From Mantamonas sphyraenae (lineage: Eukaryota > CRuMs > Mantamonadidae), in the NCBI GenBank assembly GCA_026936335.1, contig JAPMXV010000043.1, forward strand, positions 1 through 64,000: DNA of 64,000 bases, given 5' to 3'. A program made the translations under genes and the position numbers. Of this stretch, positions 30,772 through 44,147 are shown piece after piece (the first letter of the stretch is position 1; each line of letters starts with the position of its first letter). The notes below the pieces were generated by a model that was given only the letters and a program-made list of their open reading frames with translations, was not told the origin of the DNA and searched no databases.

Positions 30772-33700
30772 TTAGGCCTCGAGCTCGTCGATCTTCTCCA
30801 TCGTCTTCTTGATGTTGCGGTTGACGCGAGCCAGCTTGCGGTTGATGCGAGCGCGCAGGCGCGTGCATCGGCAAGTGAGGCGGTTGAGCCAGCCGGCGAA
30901 GCGGGCACGCAGGGACTTGTGGTGCTTGAGACGACGCTGGTGGGCGGCCTTCTTGGCAGCCTTCTGGCGACGCTCGTGCTTGCCGCAGCGCTTGTTGAAG
31001 CGATCCTCAATGCGTTCGTAGGCGCTGTTGTACTTACGGTACAGGTCCTTGTAACCGAGGATGTCGATGCGGTTGTCGATGCTGCGCAGCAGCTGGCGGG
31101 CCAGGCGTGCGTTGCGTCGGCAGTTGACATCGGCAAAGTCCTTCCTGAAGCGGTACCAGTGGAGGGCAATGCGCTTGGCGGCGTGGCGCTTGGCCGCACG
31201 CTCCACAGCAGTGGCGGAGCGCGTGGAGTGGCCCACGACGTAGTCGTAGTGGCAGGCCTTGCGCAGGTTCAGGTTGAAGATGCGCTTGCACGCACGTGCG
31301 GCGGCTCGCTTCTGGGCCTTGTTGCGGTACATGACCTTGGGCAGCTTGCCGCGCTGGTACGCGAGCTGCTTGAGGTAGTACGCCCAGGCGTGGGCCTTGT
31401 GCGCAAACAAGGTCTGCGACTTCTTGGCCACACCCCACGTGTGCGAGAAGGCGTCGTTGTAGCAACGACCCAGCCACTTCTTGGCACAGTTGGGGTACAC
31501 CTTGTTGTTGCGGCCAACCAGGTCGTGCTTCTTGGAGCCGTTCAGGCGACCACACAGACCGTTCAGCTTGTTCTTGTACACGCGCGGGTCAGCACGCAGG
31601 TACAGATTGCCGAAACGGCCGTGCTTGTGGACGACCACGCTCAGGCCCTTGTAGGCAAAGGTGACACGGGCGCCCTGACGAGTGGCCAGAACACCGGCGC
31701 CCAGGTTGTAGCGCTTGTTCTTGCGGCTGCTCAGGCCGGCGTGGATCTTGCCATTGACAATGACCTTGCCCTGGGCAGTGACCTCAAAGTGGACGGCGCC
31801 ACCACGGCCGATCTTGCCCGCAGCTGCGGAGAAGCGGCTAAAGGTGTGGCGCAGGGAGCCCTTGGCAAAGCGAGCCTGCACTTCCAGGTCGGTGGACTTG
31901 GCCATGGTGTACTCGCCAATGAGCTGCATCTCGTAGTACACTCCGTCAAAGGTGCGCACGTGCGGGTCGCCCGAGGCGTAGCACTGGCTGTACTTGGTGG
32001 GACGACGGTGCACCTTGCGCACGCGGCGCTTGCGGCGTTGCAGAGCACGCACGTTGGCCAGGTAGCGGGCACGCAGCTTGAGCAGACGTGCACGCACGGC
32101 CTTGGACAGGCGCTTGCTGCGCAGGCGCTTGTTCAACAGACGCAGGCGGCGCGCAAAGCGGCGAGCCTGGTGGCGACGCGAACGCGAGGCCTTGCGGGCC
32201 TTGCGACGTGCCAGACGACGACGCTTCTGGTTGAGGCGCGTGTTGGCGAGGGCACGGCGCGTGTTGGCCACACAGCGACGCGCCTTGTGCAGGGCAGCCT
32301 TGGCACGGGCCAGACGCGTGCGCAGAGTCTTGTTGGACTTGCGACGGCGCAGGGCCTTGGCCACCAGTCGCACACGGCGGGTCTGAGCACGCACAGAGTA
32401 CTGGCAGCGACGCAGGCGGAAGCGACGAGCACGCACAAGACGAGCGCGACGCTGAACGGCAGCGCGACGGCGAGTGCGACGCGAGATGCGGCGGCGGCGG
32501 CGCTTCTTGCCACCCTTCTTGGCAGCACGACGACGCTTGGCCAGCTTGCGGCGCCACGCGAGCACAGACTTGCGGTAGCGTGCGTTGAGCCACTTCTGGA
32601 TGCGCTTGCTGTTGCGGCGGACCACCTTGCGGCCAGCACGTGCCTTGGAGACAAGCAGGCGCAGGCGGCGGGTGTAGGCACGGATGCGAGCAAGGACCTT
32701 GGGGCTCTTGGTACGCAGGCGGCGCAGACGACGCAGGTTGCGAACGACGCGGCGGCGGATGACACGCGACTTGCGCAGGTTTCGCTTGGCAGCACGCAGC
32801 TTGGCACGCAACGAGACGACAAACTTGCGCTGCTGGGCACGGATGCGACGAGTGCGGCACTTGCGCGAGGCGTTACGCATGCGAGCGGTGACAAAGCAGC
32901 CACGCTTGAGGGCAGCACGCATCTTGACAAGGCGGCGACGCAGAGCCTTGGCACGGCGGCCAAAGCGACGAGCAGCCTTGCGGGCCTTGCGGACGCCACG
33001 CAGGCGACGGCGAGCACGACGCAGGGAAGCCAGAGCCTGGCGCTTGTGCTTGCGCAGACGCAGGCGCATGGCACGTGCACGAGCACGCTTGACACGCAGC
33101 ACACGGCGCTTGGCACGGCGTGCAGCCTTGGCGGCACGAGCACGCAGAGCACGCGCACGAGCACGCACACGGGCCATGGCAGTCACGGCGCGTGCCTTGC
33201 GCGTGCGCTTACGCACACGGCGCTGGAAGGCGCAGCTGCGGCTGACCTTGCGCCAATAGGCGGCAGTGTGCAGGCGGTTGAGGCGCAGGCCACGGGTGGA
33301 GCAGCGGCGACGCAGGAGCGTGTTGAGACGACGCAGCTGTGTGTTTGCGTTGCGTGCAGCCTTGCGCTGGCGACGAGCCAGACGGATCAGATGGCGACGC
33401 GAACGTGCGTTGCGAGAACGCTTGGCACGAGAGCGAGCCACACGGGCGCGAGCGATGGCGTTGCGAGCAGCGCGACGGAGGCGGGCGACCAGACGGTGGT
33501 TCTTGCGAGCCACGTGGCGCGCGCGAGCCTTCCAGACGCGAGCACGGCGACGCACAGCGCGGCGGCGCAGGCGCAGACGCTTCAGGGTCTTTGCCAGCTT
33601 GGCACGCTTGGCACGGCGACGAGCAATCTTGGCACGGGTGGCACGCAGGGCGCGAGCCTTGGCCAAGAGGATGGCCTTGCGCTGGCGAGCACGGCGACCG

Positions 33701-36700
33701 GCGATAAGGGCACGGTGCTGCACGCGACGCATGGCACGCTCGGCACGGATGCGCTTGGCCAGCTTGCGGCGCAGGGCACGCATGCGACGGAGGCGGCTGT
33801 TGAGACGCTTGCGGCGCAGGCGCAGGCGCAGGTTGTGGCGCAGGGCACGCTTCTTCCAGGAAGCACGGCGCTTGGCACGCAGGCGACGAAGACGCAGCTG
33901 GAAGGCCAGCTTGGCCTTGTTGTCACGCGTGCGCACAAGTCGGCGCAGGGAACGGATCTTGGTGCGGAGCAGCGCACGGCGGGCCTGGCGAGCGCGGCGG
34001 CGACGGCGGTGAGCGGCCTTGATGGCACGCTTGCAAGAGGCGGCATAGGCACGCCAGACACTGCCGGCGTTGCTGCGGGGCACCTTGCGCGTGCAGTGGC
34101 TGCGGATGGCACGGCGGGCGTAGATGGTGGCGTTGCGGATGTCCCAGTACAGGGTGCGGGCACGGCGCATGGTGCGGCGGGCCAGAGCCTGGCGACGGCG
34201 AGCAGCGCGACGAGCAGCAGAGCCACGTGCACTGCGATGCTGACGCACACGCAGGGCATGGAGACGACGGGCGGCAGCGTAGCGCTTGGAAGCTGCACGC
34301 AGGACCTTGTTCAGGGAACGCAGACGCAAGCGCAGGGCACGCGTGGTGACCAGACGGGCCTTGCGGATGGCGTTGCGCATCTGCTTGCGCTTGCGAGCAG
34401 CCACGTAGCGACGCGAACGGTTGCGCGTGCACAGAGCGTACACGGCATAGTTCAGGGTCTGGTTCTTGCGGCGAGCCTGACGCCTGCAGGCCTTGAGGAT
34501 GCGCTGGGCAGTCTTCTTGGCAAGCTGGGCCACAGCACGTGCGGCAGCCTTGATGTGCTTGGCACGCTGGGCACGGCGGTGGCGGATGCGTCGACGAGCA
34601 ACGCGGGCCATCTTGTTGAGCGAGTCACGCACGCAGTTGTAGAAGCGGACGGGCATGGCGCTCTTGCAGCGGCGCTGAAGGCGGCGGCGGCGGTGCAGGG
34701 GCACACGACGCAGCAGGGCCGAGGCCTTGGTGCGCCAGATGCGGCTGGTGCCGGCCGGGGCGGGCTTGCGGAACCAACAGAGGCCTGTGGAACGGGCAGC
34801 CACACCGTAGTTGGTGTACACATACACGTTCCAGTAGCCTCCGTAGGCCTTGTTGTAGTGGGCCACAACACGCACGGAGCGCTTGCCGGCACCCACCTTG
34901 TACGTCTTCTTGAAAGACTTGTTGGCCAGACGAGTGGCCTTGCCCTTGTACACAATGTCCACCTTGCCGTTGAGACCACGGTTGCCAAAGCGCTTGTGCA
35001 GCTTGAGGGTGGTAAACACAGTGAGCTGCTTGAATCGGAACAGCACCATCTTGCCCGTCTTGGAGTAGACGTTGAACGCCTTGTTGTTGAACGAGCGGTA
35101 GTGCGGGTCGCCCGTAGAGCGGCACGTCACGGCCTTCTTGTTGCGCTTGCGGCGCGCCAGGAAGCGCTTGCGAGCGGCAATGGCCAGGGCACGGCGGCGG
35201 CCAAGCTCATTGTTGACACGGTTGCGCACGCAGGCAAAGAAGCCCGCGGCAACGAGACGCACTCCGCGGCCGTAGCGAGCGCGGCAGGCACGGCGGATGG
35301 CACCACGCAGGCGGCGGGAAGCCACACGACGCAGCTGGGCAGAGGCCTTCTTCAGCAGACGACGGTGCATGGCACGGCGCTGACGCAGAGTGTTGCGCAC
35401 AACGGCGGTCAGCTTGCGCGACAGATCGTACACGCAGTTGTAGTAGCTGGCATGGGTCTTGCGCGAGCGACACATGCGCACGGCACGGCGACGCTGGGCA
35501 CGGGTCATGGCACGCAGCAGCTTCTGGGACTTGGCGGTCCACTTGGCGCTGTTGACATTGGTGCCCTGGCGCGAGTGGCACAGGCCAGAGGAAATGGCAG
35601 CCACGTTGGCACGCGCATACACGTACACGTTGTAGTAGCCACGGGTTTGACCACGGTTGGCAGCAGCCAGCTTCTGGTACTGCAGCACGACACGCACGCG
35701 GCGTCCGTTGGTGCGGAAGCGGAAGGTCTTTGCGCCCTTGCCCTTGCGCACGAGCAGCTTGTAGCTGCGCGGGCCACGCGTCTGACCGTCCTGAGTGTAC
35801 ACGGCCTTGGTGCGTCCGTGTTGCACCGTCACACGCGAGTTGAGGCCACGCTTGGCATGGTACTTGCTGTAGCGAATGTGGGTGGTGATCTTGAATCCCG
35901 GCAGCTCAAACAGCACGTGGTCGCCCGTCTTGCCGTAAATGTTGTACGACTTGCCAGCAAAGGTGCGGTAGTGGGGATCGCCCGTGGAGCGGCAGTGCAG
36001 CTCGCGAGCGGGCTTCTTGCGCACCTTGCGCGGCAGCTTGGTGCGCTTCTTCTGACCGCGGCGGCGAGCAGCGGCATTGTTGCGGCGGATGTACACACGC
36101 ACGCGGTTGCGCACGCACAGGTAGCGGCGATACACATGCTTGCCGTACTTGCGGCTGCACAGGCGCGACACCTGGGCGCGTTGCACCTTGGTGACGCGGG
36201 CAACCAGCTTGGCAATCTGCTTCATCAGGCGGGCGTTGTTGCGCGCCTTGTTCGCCTTGCGCTTCAGACCACGAGCAAAGTCCACGTAGCAGTTGTAGCG
36301 TGAGGCTGGGCTGCGTCGCACGCCACACAGGCGCTGAGCAGCGGCGCGCTTCTTGGCGGCAATCGTCGCCAGGACCTTGGCCGAGCGGCGATCCCACACC
36401 GTGGTGTTGGTCACCGTGCGACCACGGCCAGACACGCACAGGCCCGAGGCCACGCGAGCCACGTTGCCACGCACCGTCACGTACACATTGTAATAGCCGT
36501 GAGCCATGGGACGCTTGTCATCCTCATCCTCATCCTCATCCTCATCCTTGACCTCCTCGCTCTCGGCCTCGCTCTCGGCATCTTCCTGCTCCTCATCCTG
36601 TTCCTCGTCCTGGACGCGGCCACGACGGAAGCGACGGCAGAAGCGCTGGTCTTCCTCGCTGTCGTAGTCCTCGAGCTTGTAGTCCGAGTCGAGCACATCG

Positions 36701-39370
36701 ACGGCATCACCGGCCTCGGCGGCGGCATCCATCTCATCCTGGTCCTGCACACGACGGCCACGGAGACGCCTCCAGGCACGAGCGCGAGCACGTGCGTTGG
36801 CACGTGCACAGGCACGCTTGGCGCGCGCACGAATGGCAGCCTGAGCACGGGCACGGCGGCGGCGAGCGGCGGCTGCACGCTTGGCAGCACGGCGCTTCTT
36901 GGCAGCCAGCAGTTTGGCTGCACGACGAGACGCGCGCTTCTTGCGCATGGCCTTGCCGTACGACGTCATCACGTACTGCAAGTTGAGGTGAACAACCTCG
37001 CCGCCCACCTTGATGGCGTAGGTCGCGCGCGTGCCCTTCAGGCGGTATGCCTTGGGACCCGTGTAGCGGCCCTGCTCGCTGTACAGAGCGAGCGTGTTGC
37101 CGTTGCGCACCTCAATCTGAGAGTTGACGCCGCGCGAGCCCCACTGGCCCTTCAGCTTGATCACGCTGTACACCGTCAGCTTGCCGTAGCGGAACAGCAC
37201 ACGGCGGCCCTGGTAGTTGTACACGTTGAAAGAACGTCCAAAGAACGAGCGGTAGTGCGGGTCACCCGTCGAGCGGCACGTCACACGCTTGGACACGTGC
37301 TTGCGTGCTGCGCGGCGGCGACGAAGCTTGCGACGCGTTGCGTTGCGCGCACGGATCGCGGCAGTCTGCTTGCGGTGTTCAGCACGCACACACACATAGA
37401 ACGCCTTGCGTGTGGCAGCACGGCAACGTCGGTTCACGCTCTTGCGCTGACCCTTGGTCATGCGGCGCAACAGCCACGCGGCCAGGTTGCTGTAGCGGCG
37501 CGCGTTGGCGTCGTTCTTCTTGTCGTTTGCTCGCTTGCTGCCAGCCTTCTTACCACCGGCGTGACGTGCACGGCGCACGCACAGGAAGTAGCGGAATGTG
37601 TTCTTGGCATGCTTGCGACATGCCATGCGGATCGTCGCACGGCGAGCTCCGGTCAGCTTCTTCAACAGACGCGCAGCCTTCTTTGCAAAATGCTTGCGAG
37701 CACGGCGTCGCGCACGCGCAGACTTTTTGCCGATGCGGCTCACGCGAGCACGCACACGCTGCACGCAGCGGAAGTAGCCCAGGCTGTTCGCCTGGCGACA
37801 CTTCTTGCCAATCAGGATGCGGTGTGCCTTGCCTACTGTACCCAGCAGCTTCGTGGCGCGGTTCAGCCAGTAGCGCGAGTCCTTCGGGCGGCCGTTCTTC
37901 ACCAGGCAGCGGTAGTAGCTGCCTGCGTTGCGGCGATGCTTGCGGCACAGACCCTTCACACGACGGCGCTCGTTGCCCTTGAGGCTGCGCAGAATTGCAC
38001 GCACGTTGTGCTTGCGGCGGCGCACGCGGCGACGCGCGCGACGAGTGTGGCGACGGTTGGCGCGGCCCATGCCACGCAGGTTGTCCACCACGCAGTTGTA
38101 GAACTTGGCCGGGTTCTTGCGCACGTTGTTGCAGCGTGCACGCACCTTGGTCTGTTCTGCCTTGCTACGACGTCGCAGCTTCGCCTCGGCGCGAATTGCA
38201 AACGTGTGGTTATGTGCATACTTGCCGTCCTTCGACGCGCACAGGCCACGCGTTGCCGCGTTGGCGCGCTTGTTCTGCGTCACGTACACGTTGTAGTAGC
38301 CCCAGCCCTTCGGCATGTGCTTGTGCACGTGCTTGCGGTTCAGGCGGTGGTACGTCAGGCGCACGTTCACCGAATCCGCACCCACCTTGAACGTGTGGTT
38401 TGCCTCCGTGTTCTTGTTGCGGTTGAAGCGCTGTGATGTTTATCACCCTCCTCCGTGTCAGTCTCTTGCACCTCTGCACTGCACGGGCGGAAAGAAAAAC
38501 GGTGGCCGTTCCACAGAGGGTCTCAAAATTCCACACAGGATTGCTTCCGGCCGCCCTTCCGCAAGCCACGGAGCACGCATCCTGTCGGGAACCTTCACAT
38601 CCCTCCGCAGACACACAGCACACCATCACCGGAACACGCGCTCTGTACATGGGCTCTCCTTGCACGTGCACGCGCCCCCTTTCTCTTTGGCAAAAACCAC
38701 AATCTCACTCCCAAGGCTACGTACCAGATTCTTCGGGCCCGAGTAGCGGCCCACAGTCGAGTAGTGCGCACGGCGGCCCTTGTACACCACCGTCACCGCG
38801 GTGTTCACACCACGGTTCGACCACCACAGGCTGTGAGTCAGACGAGTGTACACAGCCAGGTTGCCTCGCTTGAAAAGCAGCATCTGGCCCTGCATTCCGT
38901 AAACGTCGTAGCGCTTGCCATACAGCGAGGTGTAATGGGGATCACCCGTCGAACGGCATTGCGCAGCATCAGCGCTGTGTGTTCCAACGCCCAAAACACG
39001 CCCGTTGCTCGTCAGTCTCTCAGAGTAACCCCGTCCCCAGATGTGCCCTGGAAAGGCTGCGAAAAAAAAAAAGGCTGCCTCCGTCCCACTCACTCCCAAC
39101 TTACTCCACGTCCTTCACTTCCTCGTCCACAGCGGTCACGCCCTCGACATCAGCCTGTTCTCCAGACATCTTTTGATCGAGAATGCGCTCCACCTCTGCG
39201 TCCTCCTCCGCCATCTCCTCCTCTTCGGTTTCCACATCGTCCACAAGAGGTTGCGCCTCGGCGGCTGCTGCCGCTGACTTTTCGTCAGCAGGTACAGCCT
39301 CCTCAGCCACAACACAGCTGCTCAAGCCAATGATTGCGAGAATCAGCAGAGCAAGAGCTGCAGCCTTCAT
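30772..39370 (-). CDS. Giant secreted hypercationic von Willebrand factor D-repeat protein
   Basis: Three exons, 39370-39105, 38974-38725 and 38430-30772, with GTAAGT and GTACGT donors and CACACAG and CATCACAG acceptors. The phases agree. The product is about 2724 residues. A signal peptide (MKAAALALLILAIIGLSS) is followed by about 65 mostly acidic residues. Five vWD-like modules start near residues 95, 555, 984, 1274 and 2320. The first four open with CRSTGDPHY and close with a GYYNVYV...GLC (once GYWNVYV) segment. The fifth opens CYASGDPHVRTFDG and has the full GLCGRLNG closing motif. Arg/Lys-rich linkers contain repeated Cys pairs of the form C-x(8-18)-Y/F-x-C, the first after several modules reading FYNCV, YYNCV or RYNC. 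An acidic block lies at about 735-815. Residues of about 1490-2320 are nearly pure Arg, Lys, Ala and Leu. vWD modules mediate extracellular adhesion and polymerisation in mucins, so a matrix, coat or adhesive role is inferred. Confidence 0.88.
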
Positions 39371-39494
39371 GTTGATGGTTGGGTTTTCTTGAGTTTGGTT
39401 GGCTGCGCTGTGACGCCCGCCCCTTGCCAACCCAACCAGACCCGCACCAGCTCCCCTCCGTACAGCAACACCCCACATCACGCGCGCACACATC

Positions 39495-42400
39495 ATGGAC
39501 GCTCTCGATCAAGACAACGTCGCACATGTTGTCCTTGATGCCTTCAACGCGAACAAGATTCAGTCGTGGGTCACCCAGTTGCTCACCTCGGGTCACGTCC
39601 TCCCATACGACGCCACAAAGTCCCTCAACGCCCTCTTCCGAGGCGCGAACCAGCTGCAAAGTCGTCACGACAACGCGCACGACGCTCACGCCATCCGCCA
39701 ACTCCTTCTCGATTCGCTCCTCGACATCCTCCTCAACCGCACGGCAGACTCCCCCAAACTTGAAGCGGAGACCGTCGCCTGTGTCCTCACACACCTTGAT
39801 CGGTGCTCTGCAGACACCCTTCTCAGCATGGTCACCCGCCTCGTCAAGATCCTCGCCGCAGACACAACCAGCATCGGTTCGCCACACCTCCTCTCCCTCC
39901 TGCCCAAGAGCCTCGCCATCATCGGCCAGTACCCGTCCATTCACATAGCCACAGACGGTATGTCGCCATTTCGAATCCAATCCCCCACTCCCAACCCCCA
40001 ACCCCCATGCGCCTCCCCTGCACCTTTTGAAGCTCCGGCAGGTGAGTGGAAAACCAACTTGCTCGCTCGCTCACTTTGCACAACCCACACCCCCTCCGCC
40101 CGTTCACGCAGGTGTTCATCAGCACATCGAGGGACCCGCCATCCAGAAGCAGTTTATCTCCCAACTGTGCACCATCAACCTTCGCGGAAAGCCTGTGAGT
40201 CCATCCTGCCCTGCTGGGTCCACTCCCTTGTGCTGATCACTCACCCCGCCAAAATTCCCGCTCGATTCCCGTTTTCGGTTCCTGCCGTCCGTTCTCTGCA
40301 CACTCCTCGCCTCTGCTCAGATGGCCCCCATCATTGTCATGCTGCGCGACTTGCCTCTCACCAAGGCCCATCTGGTGGAGGCTGTCGACAATCTGTGCGA
40401 ACAGTTGCCGCGCGTCAAGCTGCAAGAGCTTCCGTCTGTTGTCTACCAGCTTCTGCTCTTCTCATCCCTCGGCAACAAAGCCCAGCTCCTCAAGGCCATT
40501 GTGGCACACATGATCAACCTCGACCACGCTGCAAACAAGCACGCGCGCGATGACACACACGACGACGACGGCTCCGCTGCCCACCACGACGACGACGACT
40601 CCATGGACACCGAAACCATCACCCACGCAGACCATGCACAACGTTTCGACCCACTCCACTTGCGCAACATCCAGGGCACAATCCTCCTCCATGTCCACTT
40701 TGCCGTCACCCAAGACCAAGACCTTGGCAAGGAGCTCTTCAAGCTCCTCAAGACCGACCACACCCTCCTGTCTGCGTTCTCCATCGCCCTTCTCCTCTCC
40801 ATTGTTCGTGTGCAGCGCCTCCACGACGCCGTCATCGACCACATCAAGAGCCTTGTCGCCGCACACGCCAAGCTCTCCCAATCCCCGCTCATGGCCTCTC
40901 CCGCCCTCCGTGCCTTCCACCGCCTTGTACACGACCACGACGTGCCCGATCTCCTCCTGCTCGCCGTGGAAAACTCTCGCTCTGGTTGGGATCTTCTAAC
41001 CCCGTCCATTGTCAGCCTTGGCCTCTCCATGATCGACGGCGTGCGTCCCCGCCCCGGTGCCCATCTCGCTGCTGCATCCCGCAACGCCCACGGCCTTCCC
41101 ATGACCCCCGTGCGCGCTGCTCACAACCACAAGATGGACTCCCAAAACATGCCTGTCCCTGATCTCGTCGCTCACCACGGTGTCGACCTTCTCAACGCCG
41201 CCTTTGCAGCGCACTCGGTCACACGAACCGAGATCCTTCAGCAGATTCTGTCCCACGTCGTCATCAAGAGCCCCAGCCTCCCTTACCACCTCACCCTTCT
41301 CGCCACCCTCTGTGACAAGCTCCCTCACGAGGTCCTCCTGCACACAGACCACATCAAGGAGACTCTAGACTACCTCGCCTACCTGCCCCCAGACACGGCG
41401 ACCTCCCTCCTCACCGCCATTGCGCCCCTCGCCGCGCTCTCTCCCTCCTTTGCCGACTACCTCATCATGGTCCTCCGCAAAGCCCTGTTCTCCCGTGAGC
41501 CGGCCTCCCGCGCCGTTGCACTTGACGGTTTTGTTCTCATTCTCCAGCAGGCGGCCACCCTCACCCACCATCGCTCCACCGCCGCCCCCAACGACTCTCA
41601 GGCCTCTTCCTCCTCTTCCTCCTCCTCCTCCTCCTCTGCCGTCGACGACGAGCCGTCCAAGCTCCTCCTCGACGTCTTTGGAAACTTGCGTCGCGCTGCC
41701 TCACAACAGGCCTCTGTGCGTGCTCACTTGTACACCAATCTCGCCAAGCTCTACCGCAAGGCCCCGCTCCTGCGCCCGCTCATCCTCGAGCTTCTCGAAG
41801 ACCAGCTCCACCGCTACCTTGACTCCTCCACGGGCATGCCACAGCTCCAACATTGTTGCAACTCCACCACAGAGATCGAACCAATCCATCATCTCCTTGC
41901 CTGCGTCAATGCGTGCATCTACGTCAACTCCCGCAGCCCGGCAGCCACCGCCACCGCCACCTCCTCCACCTCCTCCTCCTCCTCCTCTCAGGATCAAGAC
42001 GAACCCCTTGCTGCCGTCACGTCCATCATGGACGCCATGGCCAAAACCGTCGCCAACGCATCCCTCGACGACTTTGACCTGGACCTCCAGCAAGACTTTG
42101 CACTCCACTCCGACAGAGGGCGCGCCAACCAGATCCTCGCTCGTCTCGTCATCGGTATCCACGTCGCAACCATGGAGTATGTCATCCTCACCTCCTCCCA
42201 CAACACCGAAAGCATGCTCCTCACCCTCTATCAACGCTCTCGCGAAATCAGCGCCACCCTCGAGTCCGCCACCGCTGCTTCCTCGTCCTCCTCATCCTCC
42301 TCATCCTCCTCATCCTCCTCAGACATCATCTCCCTGACTCCCACCATGGCTCCAAAACCCAAGAGCAAGAAGAAGCGTGGCCGCGCAAACGATTCGGGCG

Positions 42401-44067
42401 CCGACTCTCACAGCCAGGATTCGTCCGTCTCAACCTCAACCTCAACCTCGGCGTCCACATCCACAGACGCACCCCTGCTCAACGTCACCGACCCCATCGC
42501 CCTCACACGCGCGTGCAGCATTCGCATGGGCAGAAGGCTCCTCAAGCACACCAGTCCCCTATCCTCGGATACCATGGACTTTGCCAAGTACGTCGTCCAT
42601 TGCCTCCACACACACCTCGTCAGTGGCCACAACACGAGCCTGGCTCTCAACGCGCCCCATTCTGCCAAGCAAGAAGCCATCTTTCTCACCTGCAAAACCA
42701 TGAGCCCGCTCCTGTACAACCTCTACAAGCACTGGCTCACCCTCGCAAACACCGCTGGCGCCGCCCACATGCGCGATCTCCTCAAGGCAACCCTCCTCGC
42801 CTTTCGCGCTTCCATCGATGCTTCCACACACTACGTCACCATCGACCAGTTTGATCACATCGCCCGCGCCATCGTCGCCGACGCTGGCGCGGCCACAGAC
42901 GCACAGCTCTTCCTCCACGCCACAAACGCCCTGGCTGAGCTCTGCGAGTCACACATCTCCCAGCACTGCGAAGCCGCAGAATGGACTCCCGCCACTCACT
43001 TTGCAGACATTCATGCCGTCCTTGCACGCCGCTTCCTTGTCCGCAAACCTGACTACGCCACCGAACGCGTCAACTGGCTCGATTCCTTCTGCCAGGAACA
43101 GAGCATGGAGCACACGGGCATCGTCTGCCTCCTCTTTGCCACCAACCTGCACCTCAACCATGTCCTCGACGAACCCCACGTCGCAAACACCCTGGCCACA
43201 GATCTTCTCAACGGCAAAGGTCGCGTCAACGCTGCCGACGACAACGAGCTCGTCGACCCCCACTACCGCTCCGTCAACCAGCACACCTACTCTCGCCTCC
43301 TTGCTACTCTCATCGCACACGCCGACGACCAGATCGCATACATGGAATGGCTCCTCGACCAGCTGAAGGACGTCGATCTCGCCAAAGCTGTCCCCTCTGC
43401 CACCTATTCTTCCTCCACACGCATGCACCGTGTCGTATCCAACCGCTCTCTGGCCTCCACACGCATGCGCGACGCCCTCATGCGCAACCTCGACTCGTTT
43501 GTGCGCCTTACCGCCGATGTCTCGCGCACACTATGTGAGGAGCCAAAGAACAGCGAGTCCATGATCCGCATGCTCACTCGTTTCTACGGCCTCATGCAGA
43601 ACCTCGTCAAGTACGTCATCGCATCCAAGATCGGCGTCCAGCGCAGCCTCCAACGCGTCATCGACCAGGTCAGCTCAAACGTCACTCCAAACGTCTACCT
43701 CCAGCTCACCAAGCGCTCCGAGCTCGAATCGTCCCTCACTTCCGCCAAGATGAGCAGGGAGGCTCATCTCATCTCCACTCTCGTCTTTAACATCGAGCAG
43801 TACGAGCGCTTCCTCATCAACCTTGCCAACAAGTCCAAGGGCACAACAAACCTTCTCCGCAACATCCGTCGCAGCACAGCACGCGACTTTCGCATCAACG
43901 TCAACCAGCTCAAGGCTGCCATGGTCGAGGCTCGCAGGGAACACGACAGCGACGACGACGAAGGCGAAGACGACAACGACAACGACGACAACCCGACCGC
44001 CGGATCAAAGAGAAAAAAGGCTTCCCAACCTCCGGCTGCCCTTAAGCGTCAACGTGTGGGCATGTGA
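39495..44067 (+). CDS. FANCI: FANCI, Fanconi anaemia DNA crosslink-repair protein
   Basis: Three exons: 39495-39957, 40112-40194 and 40321-44067. The donors are GTATGT and GTGAGT, the acceptors TTCACGCAG and CTGCTCAG, and phases agree. The product is about 1430 residues. The solenoid matches FANCI in order: LPSVVYQLLLFSSLGNKAQL, a histone-fold-free stretch with IQGTILLHVHFAV, LSAFSIALLLSIVRVQRL, VTRTEILQQILSHVV, YLPPDTATSLL, LIMVLRKALFSRE, and the C-terminal block FNIEQYERFLINLANKSKG followed by STARDFRIN. FANCI pairs with FANCD2 and is clamped on DNA after monoubiquitination during interstrand crosslink repair. Several Ser-rich and Asp-rich insertions are specific to this sequence. The C-terminus is basic (GSKRKKASQ, KRQR), a likely nuclear signal. 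The partner FANCD2 is not in the window. Confidence 0.95.
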
Positions 44068-44147
44068 CCGCGCGAAACGACAATTCCAAATGCACGTGCT
44101 CCACCTCCCCGCCACCCAACCCAACCCAAACCCAAATCATTCTCTCC

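Noticed and set aside
30754-36303. 5.5-kb open frame on the plus strand opposite the vWD gene
   Set aside because: It is the antisense of an Arg/Ala/Lys-rich gene with C/G-ending codons, which rarely creates stops. Its Val/Ala/Gly/Thr-rich product has no domain, while the minus strand shows clear vWD motifs and splice signals.
37000-38436. Plus-strand frame 36499-38436
   Set aside because: Antisense of the vWD gene exon 3; no independent evidence.
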